Assembly: GCF_003014495.1 (NCBI RefSeq)
Contig: NZ_PYGC01000002.1
Coordinates: 496,001-560,000, forward strand
Direction of reading: 5' to 3'
DNA: 64,000 nucleotides
Source: Prolixibacter denitrificans
GTDB taxonomy: Bacteria > Bacteroidota > Bacteroidia > Bacteroidales > Prolixibacteraceae
Under the pieces are notes generated by a model. The model saw only the letters and a list, made by a program, of their open reading frames with translations, did no database searches and was not told the DNA's origin. Each line of letters opens with the position of its first letter. Within the stretch, counting starts at the first letter, position 1. Positions 18,714 to 28,074 of this stretch are shown here, in pieces. The position numbers and the translations under genes were made by a program.

Positions 18714-19706
18714 TTATTCTTCGTCGCCGTAAATGGTTACATGCTTTTCTTCGGTCGACTTGACAAAGCCACGAAACATGCCCGACGTATTCATCATCAT
18801 TACGACATTTCCGTCCTTATCTACTCCAATCATTCCTCCATCGCCACCGGCTTTTACCAGTTCATTGTTGATGATTTCGTAGGCTGCATCGTGAAACGAA
18901 AGTTGTTTGTATTCCATTAAAGCTGCGATGGTTCGGGCTACCGTATAACGAATGAAGAACTCGCCGTGGCCGGTGCAGGAAATCGCGCAGCTGTTATTGC
19001 TGGCATACGTTCCCGCCCCAATGATGGGAGAGTCGCCAATGCGGTGAAACTTTTTGTTGGTCATGCCGCCGGTGGACGTCCCTGCTGCCAGGTTACCATA
19101 TTGATCGAGGGCGGCACAACCGACTGTTCCGAATTTGTTTTTCCCTTCTTTCGCCAGGTAACGTTGCAGTGTATCCCAGCGCCTTTGCGTGAAGAAGTAA
19201 CTGCTGTCGACTATCGTTAATCCCTGCTTCCGGGCAAATTCCGACGCCCCGGAACCGTACAGCAGCACGTGTTCCGACTTTTCCATCACTTTCCGCGCCA
19301 GCGAGATGGGATTTTTCACATCGCCAACTCCGGCGACAGCGCCTGCATTCAGGGTGGCACCATCCATAATGGAAGCATCCATTTCGTTGGTTCCGTAGTG
19401 AGAAAATACGGCTCCTTTCCCGGCATTAAACAGCGGGGAATCTTCCATCACCCGAATGGTGTATTCTACGGCATCGATGGCGGTTCCGCCGCGCGACAAA
19501 ACTGCCTTGCCTGTGTCGAGCGCTTCACGGAGTTTGTCGCGGAATTGTTTCTCCAGTTCAGGTTCCAAATTTTCGCGACTGATAACTCCGGCACCACCGT
19601 GAATTACTAAAACATACTTCGGAGTTTGATCCTGTGACGGAGCGGATAGAAAGCTAGTGAAGAGGAAGAATAAAAGATAACCCGGGAGAAAGGCAGTTCG
19701 GTTCAT
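18714..19706 (-). CDS. Exported isoaspartyl peptidase / L-asparaginase
   Basis: An Ntn-hydrolase of the plant-type asparaginase (IaaA) family that cleaves isoaspartyl dipeptides and asparagine. The 330 residues start with a signal peptide (hydrophobic 7-21, cut near SAPS), so it acts in the periplasm. Family marks: VLVIHGGAGV, NAGKGAVF, EMDASIMDGA, and the autocleavage/nucleophile Thr194 in GTVGCAALD, followed by GTSTGG. The chosen start at 19706 places the signal peptide at the N terminus; an upstream in-frame ATG at 19808 adds an unlikely extra hydrophobic stretch. It probably matures into alpha and beta chains at Thr194. Confidence 0.88.
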   Translation of the reverse strand: MNRTAFLPGYLLFFLFTSFLSAPSQDQTPKYVLVIHGGAGVISRENLEPELEKQFRDKLREALDTGKAVLSRGGTAIDAVEYTIRVMEDSPLFNAGKGAVFSHYGTNEMDASIMDGATLNAGAVAGVGDVKNPISLARKVMEKSEHVLLYGSGASEFARKQGLTIVDSSYFFTQRRWDTLQRYLAKEGKNKFGTVGCAALDQYGNLAAGTSTGGMTNKKFHRIGDSPIIGAGTYASNNSCAISCTGHGEFFIRYTVARTIAALMEYKQLSFHDAAYEIINNELVKAGGDGGMIGVDKDGNVVMMMNTSGMFRGFVKSTEEKHVTIYGDEE

Positions 19707-19780
19707 TTGTGCAGGTATTGGATTCGTTCTGATGAAGATAGGAAAAACAGCAGCCAAATGAAAAGCCTTCGGAAGAGGAA

Positions 19781-19822
19781 AAAGAAAAAGGCTGCAACAG
19801 ATTTTCATCCATCGCAGCCTTT
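19781..19822 (-). terminator. Terminator of the ABC-F gene
   Basis: Read on the minus strand, GGCTGC pairs with GCAGCC in an 8-9 bp stem, followed by TTTTTCTTTTT. It lies 33 bp past the ABC-F stop codon. Confidence 0.75.
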
Positions 19823-19854
19823 GATACTATTTGTTAATGGTCAAGCAGTACAAA

Positions 19855-21597
<1,743 letters not shown>

Positions 21598-21644
21598 CTA
21601 AAGAAAACCTGCGTCGGAATGAGAAGAAAAATTTTTCAATCCAT

Positions 21645-21678
21645 GGCGCAAGTTTTTTTACCTTGATGTGTCCAACAG
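21645..21678 (+). promoter_or_regulatory. ECF-like promoter copy A (upstream of the sigma gene)
   Basis: GGCGCAAGTTTTT, then 10 nt, then GTGTC, one base, AACAG. The same layout and spacing recur at 22288. Its place in front of the sigma gene suggests autoregulation. It ends 29 bp before the chosen ATG at 21708. Confidence 0.65.
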
Positions 21679-21707
21679 AAAAATCCGGACAACGATTAGA
21701 ACCATTA

Positions 21708-22280
21708 ATGGACGAGAAACAACTGGTTATTGAATTGCAAGCAGGCGACGAAAAAGCCTTTCGTCAGCTTGTCGGGAAGTACCAACAACAGGTATTTCGC
21801 ACAGCTATGGGATTTGTCCACGATGGTTCGGAAGCCGATGATATTGCACAGGAGGTTTTTGTCGAGGTTTTCAGATCGGTTCATGGGTTTCGGGGCGAAG
21901 CGAGCCTTTCGACCTGGATTTACCGGATGACAGTCAACCGTTCGCTGAACCGCTTACGGAGCCGGAAACGGAAAGGCTTTTTTCAGCGAATCGAGGCGTT
22001 CTTTCAGGATGATGCAGATTGGACCGGGGAACCGGAAGCTGATTGCTCTATTCACCCCGAAGCGGTGGTAGGCAATCAGGAAACGGCTCAGGCGTTACAA
22101 CAAGCGTTGGAAAGTCTGCCGGAAAATCAACGGACAGCTTTTGTGCTTTATCACTATGAAGATATGGCTTACAAGGAAATCGCTACCGTGATGAACGTTT
22201 CGCTGCCTTCGGTTGAGTCACTGATTCACCGGGCGCGAAAGAATCTGCAAAAGAAACTGATGAATTTTTACAAAAAATGA
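21708..22280 (+). CDS. ECF-type RNA polymerase sigma factor
   Basis: A 190-residue extracytoplasmic-function sigma factor. Region 2 is seen as FVHDGSEADDIAQEVFVEVFR with the core-binding and -10-reading helices. Region 4 is seen as LPENQRTAFVLYHYEDMAYKEIATV followed by a helix-turn-helix (SLPSVESLIHRARKNL). The start at 21708 is chosen because an upstream in-frame ATG at 21666 lies within the ECF-like promoter. It is followed by a zinc-finger anti-sigma gene and two periplasmic LTxxQ-like proteins, so it probably answers an envelope or metal signal. Confidence 0.9.
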   Translation: MDEKQLVIELQAGDEKAFRQLVGKYQQQVFRTAMGFVHDGSEADDIAQEVFVEVFRSVHGFRGEASLSTWIYRMTVNRSLNRLRSRKRKGFFQRIEAFFQDDADWTGEPEADCSIHPEAVVGNQETAQALQQALESLPENQRTAFVLYHYEDMAYKEIATVMNVSLPSVESLIHRARKNLQKKLMNFYKK

Positions 22281-22287
22281 GGAACCC

Positions 22288-22321
22288 GGCGCAAGTTTTT
22301 CCGGGTAACGGTGTCAAACAG
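22288..22321 (+). promoter_or_regulatory. ECF-like promoter copy B (upstream of the anti-sigma gene)
   Basis: GGCGCAAGTTTTT, 10 nt, GTGTC, one base, AACAG: identical blocks and identical spacing to copy A at 21645, with an unrelated spacer. It lies 16 bp before the anti-sigma ATG. Confidence 0.65.
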
Positions 22322-22337
22322 TAAAACGAGGTAAAAA

Positions 22338-22766
22338 ATGATGAACGAGCAACATACCACAGAACGACTTTGGGAGTTTCATCTGGGAAATCTTTCGGAA
22401 GAAGAAAACCGGCAGATGGAAGCCCACCTCGAAGCTTGTGAATCATGTCTTCGTGAATCGGAGGTCGTAAAACAAGCTGTTCAGGAGATAGTCGTTGAAC
22501 GTTCGCAGGAAGTTCCTCCTTTTCTTTATACCCGGATTCAGGGACGACTGGAATCAGTCAGGAAACCGGCACCGTTATGGAAACGCACTCTGGTCACGTC
22601 ATTGGGAACCATTTTGTTGCTGGTGAGTATCTGGGGCGGCGTAAAACTCGGAACGATGGACGTACGACAAACTTCCGGTACTTCGGTGGAAAACCCGATG
22701 GGCAACCTGGCCATCAACGAGATGGTGAATGAACCAATTGAAGGCTATCTGTTCGATTTTAAATGA
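22338..22766 (+). CDS. Anti-sigma factor with zinc-finger (ZAS-like) domain
   Basis: A 142-residue single-span membrane protein. The cytoplasmic N terminus has the anti-sigma zinc motif HLEACESC (H-x3-C-x2-C), then a membrane segment at about 84-102 (SLGTILLLVSIWGGV), then a short periplasmic tail. Such proteins hold an ECF sigma factor inactive until a signal arrives. It follows the sigma gene by 57 bp, which is the gap holding the second promoter copy. ATG at 22341 is an equal alternative start. The next gene begins 7 bp after its stop. Confidence 0.85.
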   Translation: MMNEQHTTERLWEFHLGNLSEEENRQMEAHLEACESCLRESEVVKQAVQEIVVERSQEVPPFLYTRIQGRLESVRKPAPLWKRTLVTSLGTILLLVSIWGGVKLGTMDVRQTSGTSVENPMGNLAINEMVNEPIEGYLFDFK

Positions 22767-22773
22767 TGCGGCG

Positions 22774-23319
22774 ATGAAAAAGACACAATTCCTGATATGG
22801 GCAGTGATTATCCTGTTTGCCATGAACGTGGCAACGATTGTGACGATTGTGGTTAGTCGCAACCGAACGGTTGAACCGAAAACAACCCAGGTGCAAAATC
22901 CAACGGCAGATCCGGATGCTGTTCGTTTCCATTTTTTTGCGCAAGAATTGGGATTGCGGCCCGAGCAGATGGAAGCCTTCCGGAATGCAAACCGCACATT
23001 TAATCCGCGGGTGCATCAACTGTCCATGGAGATGGCGAATATGAGACGGGAGATGGTGAATGAACTGGGAAAGGAGAACCCCGACAGGCAGAAACTCGAT
23101 TCGCTGGCGGCTGCTTTTGGTGATTTGCACCGGCAATTGAAAGAACAAACAATTAACTACTATATGGAATTGCGCTCGGTGTGTACACCTGAGCAGCAGC
23201 AAGAACTGCATGTGCTGTTTCGTACCATGCTGAATCCGAACAACGATTTGCCCTTGCATCGTTACGGAAGAGGTTGGCGACACGGTCGGGGAATGCGCAG
23301 AGGCAGGCCCGGAAATTAA
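22774..23319 (+). CDS. Membrane-anchored LTxxQ/CnrR-ZraP-like stress protein
   Basis: A 181-residue protein with one N-terminal membrane anchor (about 6-28) and a periplasmic helical domain. Paired charged helices (LGLRPEQMEAFRNANR, FGDLHRQLKEQTINYY, VCTPEQQQELHVLFR) match the metal- or misfolding-sensing periplasmic repressor/chaperone fold seen in CnrX, ZraP, CpxP and Spy. The C terminus is Arg/Gly/His-rich (GRGWRHGRGMRRGR). With the sigma and anti-sigma genes it makes a likely three-part sensing unit. The start at 22774 follows the anti-sigma stop by 7 bp. Confidence 0.75.
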   Translation: MKKTQFLIWAVIILFAMNVATIVTIVVSRNRTVEPKTTQVQNPTADPDAVRFHFFAQELGLRPEQMEAFRNANRTFNPRVHQLSMEMANMRREMVNELGKENPDRQKLDSLAAAFGDLHRQLKEQTINYYMELRSVCTPEQQQELHVLFRTMLNPNNDLPLHRYGRGWRHGRGMRRGRPGN

Positions 23320-23436
23320 CTTATCGGAATTTAATAACTGAAAAATACCCTGGTTTTCGAAAAAAGCTTCGAAGGCTTGAATGGGAAAAGTATGTCTTAA
23401 AAATCAAGAATGTATCAACTTAAAAGTCAAAAAATC

Positions 23437-23889
23437 ATGAAAAATCAAATGTTTAAAGTCGTGTTGACGATTATGTTTGCCGGTTTACTGGCATTGGGGG
23501 CCAACGCTCAACCTCGTGGTAACGGTTATGGAAAAGGTCAGGGAAATGGCTATGGATACCGGAATGCTGGAATTTGCCAGAATATTCCCGGATTGACACA
23601 GGAACAGCAGGATAAAATTGCTGACTTGCAGAAAACTCACTGGAAGCAAATGGACGAACTACGTCTGAAAAGAATGCGCGCTGCGACGCTTAAGGAACGC
23701 GACCAGATTGGTATTCAGATAGCTGAAGCTCGTGCTGCTCATCATGCCGATTTAATGGCAGTGCTCGACAAAGACCAACAGCAATGGGCCAACGATCATT
23801 TAGCTATGGGATTCGGACGTGGTCAGGGACGCGGTGCCGGTTGTGGCAGAGGCTACGGCCAGGGACGTCACGGACGCGGAGGATGGTAA
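23437..23889 (+). CDS. Periplasmic LTxxQ/Spy-like protein with Gly-Arg tail
   Basis: A 150-residue secreted protein with a signal peptide (cut near ANAQ, about residue 24). A short Gly/Tyr-rich stretch precedes a helical hairpin starting PGLTQEQQDKIADLQ, the LTxxQ pattern of Spy/CpxP-type chaperones. The tail is Gly/Arg-rich with one Cys and several His (GRGQGRGAGCGRGYGQGR), which could bind metal. It is the last gene of the sigma cluster, 117 bp after the previous one, and is probably a regulated output. The start at 23437 gives a normal signal peptide; an upstream ATG exists at 23410. Confidence 0.75.
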   Translation: MKNQMFKVVLTIMFAGLLALGANAQPRGNGYGKGQGNGYGYRNAGICQNIPGLTQEQQDKIADLQKTHWKQMDELRLKRMRAATLKERDQIGIQIAEARAAHHADLMAVLDKDQQQWANDHLAMGFGRGQGRGAGCGRGYGQGRHGRGGW

Positions 23890-23936
23890 AATCCAAATAC
23901 TTTAATCAACTGTCATACTATTTTATGTGAAGCCTG

Positions 23937-23968
23937 GCCCGGGGAATTTTTCTCCGGGCTTTGTTTAT
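23937..23968 (+). terminator. Probable terminator after the ECF cluster
   Basis: GCCCGGGGA pairs with TCTCCGGGC around ATTTT, followed by TTTGTTTATTT. The T tract is broken, so strength is uncertain. Confidence 0.6.
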
Positions 23969-24043
23969 TTCGCTTAGGAGCAGATTTCTCTGATTACACA
24001 AAAGGCTAATGAAAATAGTTTTCTGCTTCGCTGTGGAAGTGAA

Positions 24044-24261
24044 TTGAAAATTTCAACAGCTCCCCGCGTCGTGTCGGCAACCAATTTAAAATTTCAACAG
24101 CTTCATTTTTCTTCCCGGGAACGAATTGAAAATTTCAATAACCTCTCGCGTCTCGTCGGCGGCCGATTGAAAAATTCGATAGCTCTATTCTTGGTGTCGG
24201 GAAGGCGTTGAAAAATTCAACAGCGCCAAATGCTGAAGCGGGAACCTTCTGAAAATTTCAA
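24044..24261. repeat. Six palindromes spaced exactly 41 bp apart
   Basis: A 13-bp palindrome TTGAAAATTTCAA and close variants start at 24044, 24085, 24126, 24167, 24208 and 24249, always 41 bp apart. Units 1 and 3 are perfect; the others have one or two changes. The sequence between palindromes is also related (CAGCTC near the start, GTCGGC or CGGGAA near the end) but more worn. The 41-bp period is not a multiple of three, so this is not a coding repeat. It fills the gap between the ECF cluster and the Nudix gene. Confidence 0.85.
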
Positions 24262-24310
24262 GGCGGTCAGGAAAAGTTTCATCAGAGCTAATTCTCCTAT
24301 CTTTACCGGC

Positions 24311-24691
24311 ATGGTGAATGTAGTATGCGCAATTATTCAGAAGGACGGCAAATTTCTGGCTTGCCGACGGAAACAAGGCAAAGCAAGAGGCGGAAAATGG
24401 GAATTCCCCGGAGGGAAAGTAAAAGAAGACGAATCGCCGGAAGAAGCTATTGAAAGAGAATTACACGAGGAATTGTCGTTGGACGTGAAGGTTGATAGAA
24501 TGTTGGGTTCCGTTGTTCACCACTATCCCGATATTTCTATCCGGCTAATCGCGATGAAGTGTTTTGTCAACGGGGGAACTATCTCTCTAACCGACCACGA
24601 TGAGTTTCGCTGGATATCGCTTTCGAAACTAAAGTCGGTTGATTTTAGCGAAGCAGATTGTCGTATTATTGATGAGATCCTGTTGGTCTGA
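24311..24691 (+). CDS. Nudix hydrolase (MutT-like)
   Basis: A 126-residue Nudix hydrolase with a complete Nudix box: the G-x5-E core in GGKVKEDESPEE, then RELHEELSL. The preceding FLACRRKQGKARGGKWEFPGG and the later HHYPDISIRLIAMKCF match the MutT type that removes oxidised or unusual nucleotides. The start at 24311 (MVNVVCAIIQ) gives the standard MutT length; an in-frame ATG at 24230 would run back into the 41-bp repeat array. TATCTTTA at 24298 resembles a -7 box only 6 bp before this ATG, which would make a nearly leaderless message. Confidence 0.85.
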   Translation: MVNVVCAIIQKDGKFLACRRKQGKARGGKWEFPGGKVKEDESPEEAIERELHEELSLDVKVDRMLGSVVHHYPDISIRLIAMKCFVNGGTISLTDHDEFRWISLSKLKSVDFSEADCRIIDEILLV

Positions 24692-24929
24692 TTGCAAGCA
24701 AATGAAAAATAGTTGTCAACACCCCGGGTATTTTTGTGTGGAAAAATTCAACGAATGAGGTATTGACTTTCTACTTGCCAAGGTTGTATCTTGAATTCAA
24801 TTATAAAAACGAGTTCCTTCCTAATATTATATCTGTCTTGAATGATGCAGCTTAAAAAAGTCGGGTCGCGGCCATTCTTTACCTGCTAATCTCTTTCGTG
24901 CCTAATCAGTAGCCGTTCCAATATTTCAT
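24692..24929. other. Intergenic, nothing recognised
   Basis: About 240 bases between the Nudix stop and the terminator before pgeF. There is no open frame of note. One isolated GGAAAAATTCAAC at about 24740 resembles the palindrome of the upstream 41-bp array but stands alone. Confidence 0.5.
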
Positions 24930-24984
24930 AGCCCGAAATGCTGCATAGAACAGCCTGTTGATATCCACATCGGGCTGTTTTTTT
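24930..24984 (+). terminator. Terminator-like hairpin between Nudix and pgeF genes
   Basis: AGCCCGA pairs with TCGGGCT across a 33-nt loop and is followed by GTTTTTTT. An alternative inner stem ACAGCC/GGCTGT is also possible. The T tract overlaps the stop codon of the convergent pgeF gene. Confidence 0.65.
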
Positions 24985-25810
24985 ATGTCCGAATCATAAT
25001 TCCTGTTGCCAGGCGTCCGGTAGCGGCACCATCGCGGCGGGCCGAATAGAAATCTTCCGGATGGCTAAAGGTGCACAATTCTGCTACTTCAATATTTTCT
25101 GCACGTATGCCTGATTCGCGGAGTTGAATGCGATTGGCTTTCCACAGGTTCAGGTGTGGAGTTTTCTGATGCTCATTTTTCGAAACCAGATACTGAATGA
25201 AGCCGTGGTTTTCTCCCAATTGTTTGTGCACAATTTGCACGACTTCGGGTCCTATCTGGTATACTCTCGGCCCAATTCCCGGTCCGATACCGGCAATAAG
25301 ATCTTCCGGTTGCGTGCCGTATTCCAGTTGCATCGCTTCGATGGTTTTGGCAACAATCCGGCCGACGGTTCCGCGCCAACCAGCATGGATGGCTGCAGCA
25401 GCTTTGCGTTGCGGGTCGTAGAGTAAAACCGGGATGCAATCGGCGGTTTTTACTGCAATGCAGATGTTGGACTCATTGGTGATTAAGGCATCAGTCTCGT
25501 TAAGTTGTTCACGGCGAATTTCATCACTCCAGCTAAGCACATCGGCATTGATTCTGACAACATCAGCCGAATGCGTTTGTACGGCGAAGACCAATTGCTC
25601 CGGTTGTAAATCCAGTGCGTTGGCCAGTACTTCGCGATTAGCTTGTACGTGTGTGTTCTTATCGCCGGAATGAAAGCCCAGGTTGAGCGATTGATAAATT
25701 CCCTCGCTTCTTCCGCCGTTCCGAGTGGTTGAAAAATGAACGATTTCCGGGTAACTGGAAAAGTGGGAAAAGGTATAAACCGGAAGGTTTCCAAGGTGCG
25801 ACTTTTTCAT
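24983..25810 (-). CDS. pgeF: PgeF/YfiH-type multicopper-like purine nucleoside phosphorylase (peptidoglycan editing factor)
   Basis: A 275-residue protein of the laccase-domain (YfiH/PgeF) family. The zinc-site residues are present: QTHSADVV, AVKTADCIPVLL, AAIHAGWRGTVG, and late CTFSHPEDFYSARRDG. Relatives act as adenosine deaminase/phosphorylases or remove wrong amino acids from peptidoglycan precursors; older records call them polyphenol oxidases. The start at 25810 (MKKSHLGNLP) is preferred over 25864, whose extra 18 residues have no family match. It stands alone on the minus strand, divergent from ppk1. Confidence 0.85.
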   Translation of the reverse strand: MKKSHLGNLPVYTFSHFSSYPEIVHFSTTRNGGRSEGIYQSLNLGFHSGDKNTHVQANREVLANALDLQPEQLVFAVQTHSADVVRINADVLSWSDEIRREQLNETDALITNESNICIAVKTADCIPVLLYDPQRKAAAAIHAGWRGTVGRIVAKTIEAMQLEYGTQPEDLIAGIGPGIGPRVYQIGPEVVQIVHKQLGENHGFIQYLVSKNEHQKTPHLNLWKANRIQLRESGIRAENIEVAELCTFSHPEDFYSARRDGAATGRLATGIMIRT

Positions 25811-25945
25811 AGCAGTGGTTTTCGAACTTTTGATGCAAATTATGGTTACCAATAGTGAAAACAATCCCTTACCATTGTAGTTCTGAGGAACCCAAAATTC
25901 TATCTTTTTTCCTTATTTTTTAAGCAGGAAGTAGCCTTTGTCAGG

Positions 25946-25974
25946 TTGCTTTTACCGCATAATTCTTATCTTTA
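25946..25974 (+). promoter_or_regulatory. Probable ppk1 promoter
   Basis: TTG at 25946, an 18-nt spacer, then TATCTTTA at 25967, one base off TAnnTTTG. It is 33 bp before the chosen ATG. Confidence 0.55.
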
Positions 25975-26006
25975 AAATTTACCATAACATTATGGTCACA
26001 AGTTTT

Positions 26007-28067
26007 ATGAGCATTGAAGTTAGAAATAAAGAAATAAGCTGGTTGTCATTCAACGAGCGACTGTTGCAGGAGGCTTCGAAGAAGAATGTGCCGGTTATCG
26101 AACGTATCAAGTTTCTGGGAATCTACTCCAATAACCTGGATGAATTTTTCCGGGTACGGGTGGCTATTCTCCGGCGTCTGGCCATGATGGGGCGCACCAC
26201 GATGGTGGAAGGGGCTGACCCGAGAGAAGTGCTGGATGAGATTGAGCGGATTGTTGTAGAACAGGGGAAACGGTTTGAGCAGATTTACAAAGGCATTCTG
26301 AAGGAACTCGCCAAGGACTATATCTATCTGGTAAACGAGCAGGAACTTTCGGAGAGCCAGGGAAAATTTGTGCGCGACTACTTTTTGAAGGAGGTTCGGC
26401 CACGGATTATGCCTATCATCCTGAAGAAGAGTCTGCCATTGCCCATGCTAGGCGATGATGCCATATACATGGCTGTGGAACTAACCGGGAAGGACAAAAC
26501 GACCTATGCGCTTATCGAGGTTCCTTCGGATGTGTTGCCGCGTTTCATCATTATTCCGTCGGAAGATCCTCGCGGGACTTATATAATCCTTTTGGAAGAT
26601 ATTATCCGGTATGAGCTGAAGGACTTGTTCTACATGTTCGAGTTCGAGGATATCAAATCTTATATTGTCAAGCTGACACGTGACGCCGAGCTGGATATCA
26701 ACGACGATGTGGCCGAAAGTTATGTGAAGACAGTAGAGAAGAGTCTGGAGAAACGGGGTCAGAGTGAGCCCACGCGGTTTGTTTACGATAAAAAACTTCC
26801 CCGTGAGTTTCTGAAGATACTTTTAAGGAAACTGAATTTCACTAAAGACGACACGATCATCGGTGGTGGGCGGATTCATAACTTCAAGGACTTTATGAAC
26901 TTTCCGAAAGTGGGAAGTAAAGAGCTCCAATATCAACCGATATCACCGGCCCGGCATAAGCGGATCCTACCGGGAAAAACTTATTTGGAGAGTATATCAG
27001 AAAAGGATCTTCTGTTCCATTTTCCCTATCAGTCGTTTATTCATTTCATCGATCTTCTGCGGGAAGCATCGATTGACCCGAAAGTTACCGAGATTAAGCT
27101 GACGGTTTATCGCGTGGCTCCCGATTCGAGCGTGATGAATGCCCTCATCAATGCGGCCCGTAACGGGAAGCAGGTGACCGTTGTACTGGAACTTCGGGCG
27201 CGCTTTAACGAGCAGGATAACATAGAGTGGGGAAATATTCTGGATAAAGAGAATGTGAAGGTGATTTTCGGTGTGCCCGGACTGAAAGTGCATTCCAAGA
27301 TATGTGTGATTAACCGGAAGGAACACGGCGAAGACAAACTGTTCGCTTGTATCGGAACCGGTAATTTCCACGAGGATACAGCCCGGGTGTTCAGCGACCA
27401 TTTGTTGTGTACAGCCGATCCGCGCATTACCCGCGAAGTCAACTATGTGTTCGACTTTTTCGAGCGCAATTATAAGCTGAATCGTTTCCGGCACCTGATG
27501 GTTTCGCCTTTCAATATGCGAAGCCGGATTATCCGCATGATTAACCAGGAAATACGCAACAAGCTGGAAGGGAAAGAGGCGATGTTTTACTTCAAATGCA
27601 ACAACCTGGTCGATCCGGTTATCATCCGGAAAATACACGATGCTGCCCGGGCCGGGGTTGATGTCAGGCTCAACGTGCGAGGAATGTTTTCGTTGCTGCC
27701 TACACCATCCGACCAGAAATACACCATTCCTTGCATTGGGCTGATCGATCGTTTCCTGGAGCATTCCCGTGTGTATTTTTTCCATAATAATGGGCATGAG
27801 CGTTTGTTCATCTCATCATCCGATTTGATGTCGCGGAACCTTGACCGACGCGTTGAAGTGGGAGCCCCGATTTATGATGCAGACCTGCGGAACGAGATTA
27901 AAAAGATGCTGGAAATGCAGTGGCAGGATAATGAGGCAGCCCGCATTTTGGATAATAACCTGGTGAATCAGCTGAAAAGAACGGATAACGAAACTCCGTT
28001 CAAATCGCAGATGGAGTTCTACCGTTTCATCCGGGAACAGCACGGTGACTACGAAGAGGGAACCTAA
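26007..28067 (+). CDS. ppk1: Polyphosphate kinase 1
   Basis: A 686-residue PPK1 that makes polyphosphate from ATP. The order is standard: N domain (NKEISWLSFNERLL, NNLDEFFRVRVA), head domain, and two C domains with a phospholipase D-like fold. The phosphorylated His sits in LKVHSKICVI, and the second active-site region in FISSSDLMSRNLDRRVE. The start at 26007 (MSIEVRNKEI) puts the conserved first helix at the N terminus; ATGs at 25992 and 25938 are longer options. A helical unknown gene follows by 7 bp. The CHAD protein at 6460, which may bind polyphosphate, is the only other related gene seen. Confidence 0.95.
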   Translation: MSIEVRNKEISWLSFNERLLQEASKKNVPVIERIKFLGIYSNNLDEFFRVRVAILRRLAMMGRTTMVEGADPREVLDEIERIVVEQGKRFEQIYKGILKELAKDYIYLVNEQELSESQGKFVRDYFLKEVRPRIMPIILKKSLPLPMLGDDAIYMAVELTGKDKTTYALIEVPSDVLPRFIIIPSEDPRGTYIILLEDIIRYELKDLFYMFEFEDIKSYIVKLTRDAELDINDDVAESYVKTVEKSLEKRGQSEPTRFVYDKKLPREFLKILLRKLNFTKDDTIIGGGRIHNFKDFMNFPKVGSKELQYQPISPARHKRILPGKTYLESISEKDLLFHFPYQSFIHFIDLLREASIDPKVTEIKLTVYRVAPDSSVMNALINAARNGKQVTVVLELRARFNEQDNIEWGNILDKENVKVIFGVPGLKVHSKICVINRKEHGEDKLFACIGTGNFHEDTARVFSDHLLCTADPRITREVNYVFDFFERNYKLNRFRHLMVSPFNMRSRIIRMINQEIRNKLEGKEAMFYFKCNNLVDPVIIRKIHDAARAGVDVRLNVRGMFSLLPTPSDQKYTIPCIGLIDRFLEHSRVYFFHNNGHERLFISSSDLMSRNLDRRVEVGAPIYDADLRNEIKKMLEMQWQDNEAARILDNNLVNQLKRTDNETPFKSQMEFYRFIREQHGDYEEGT

Positions 28068-28074
28068 AGATTCG

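Noticed and set aside
24044-24261. 41-bp repeats as a CRISPR array
   Set aside because: Repeats are short and degenerate, the parts between them are themselves related, and no cas genes are present.
26997-27797. 266-residue open frame antisense to ppk1
   Set aside because: It lies inside the conserved PPK1 catalytic part and has no features of its own.
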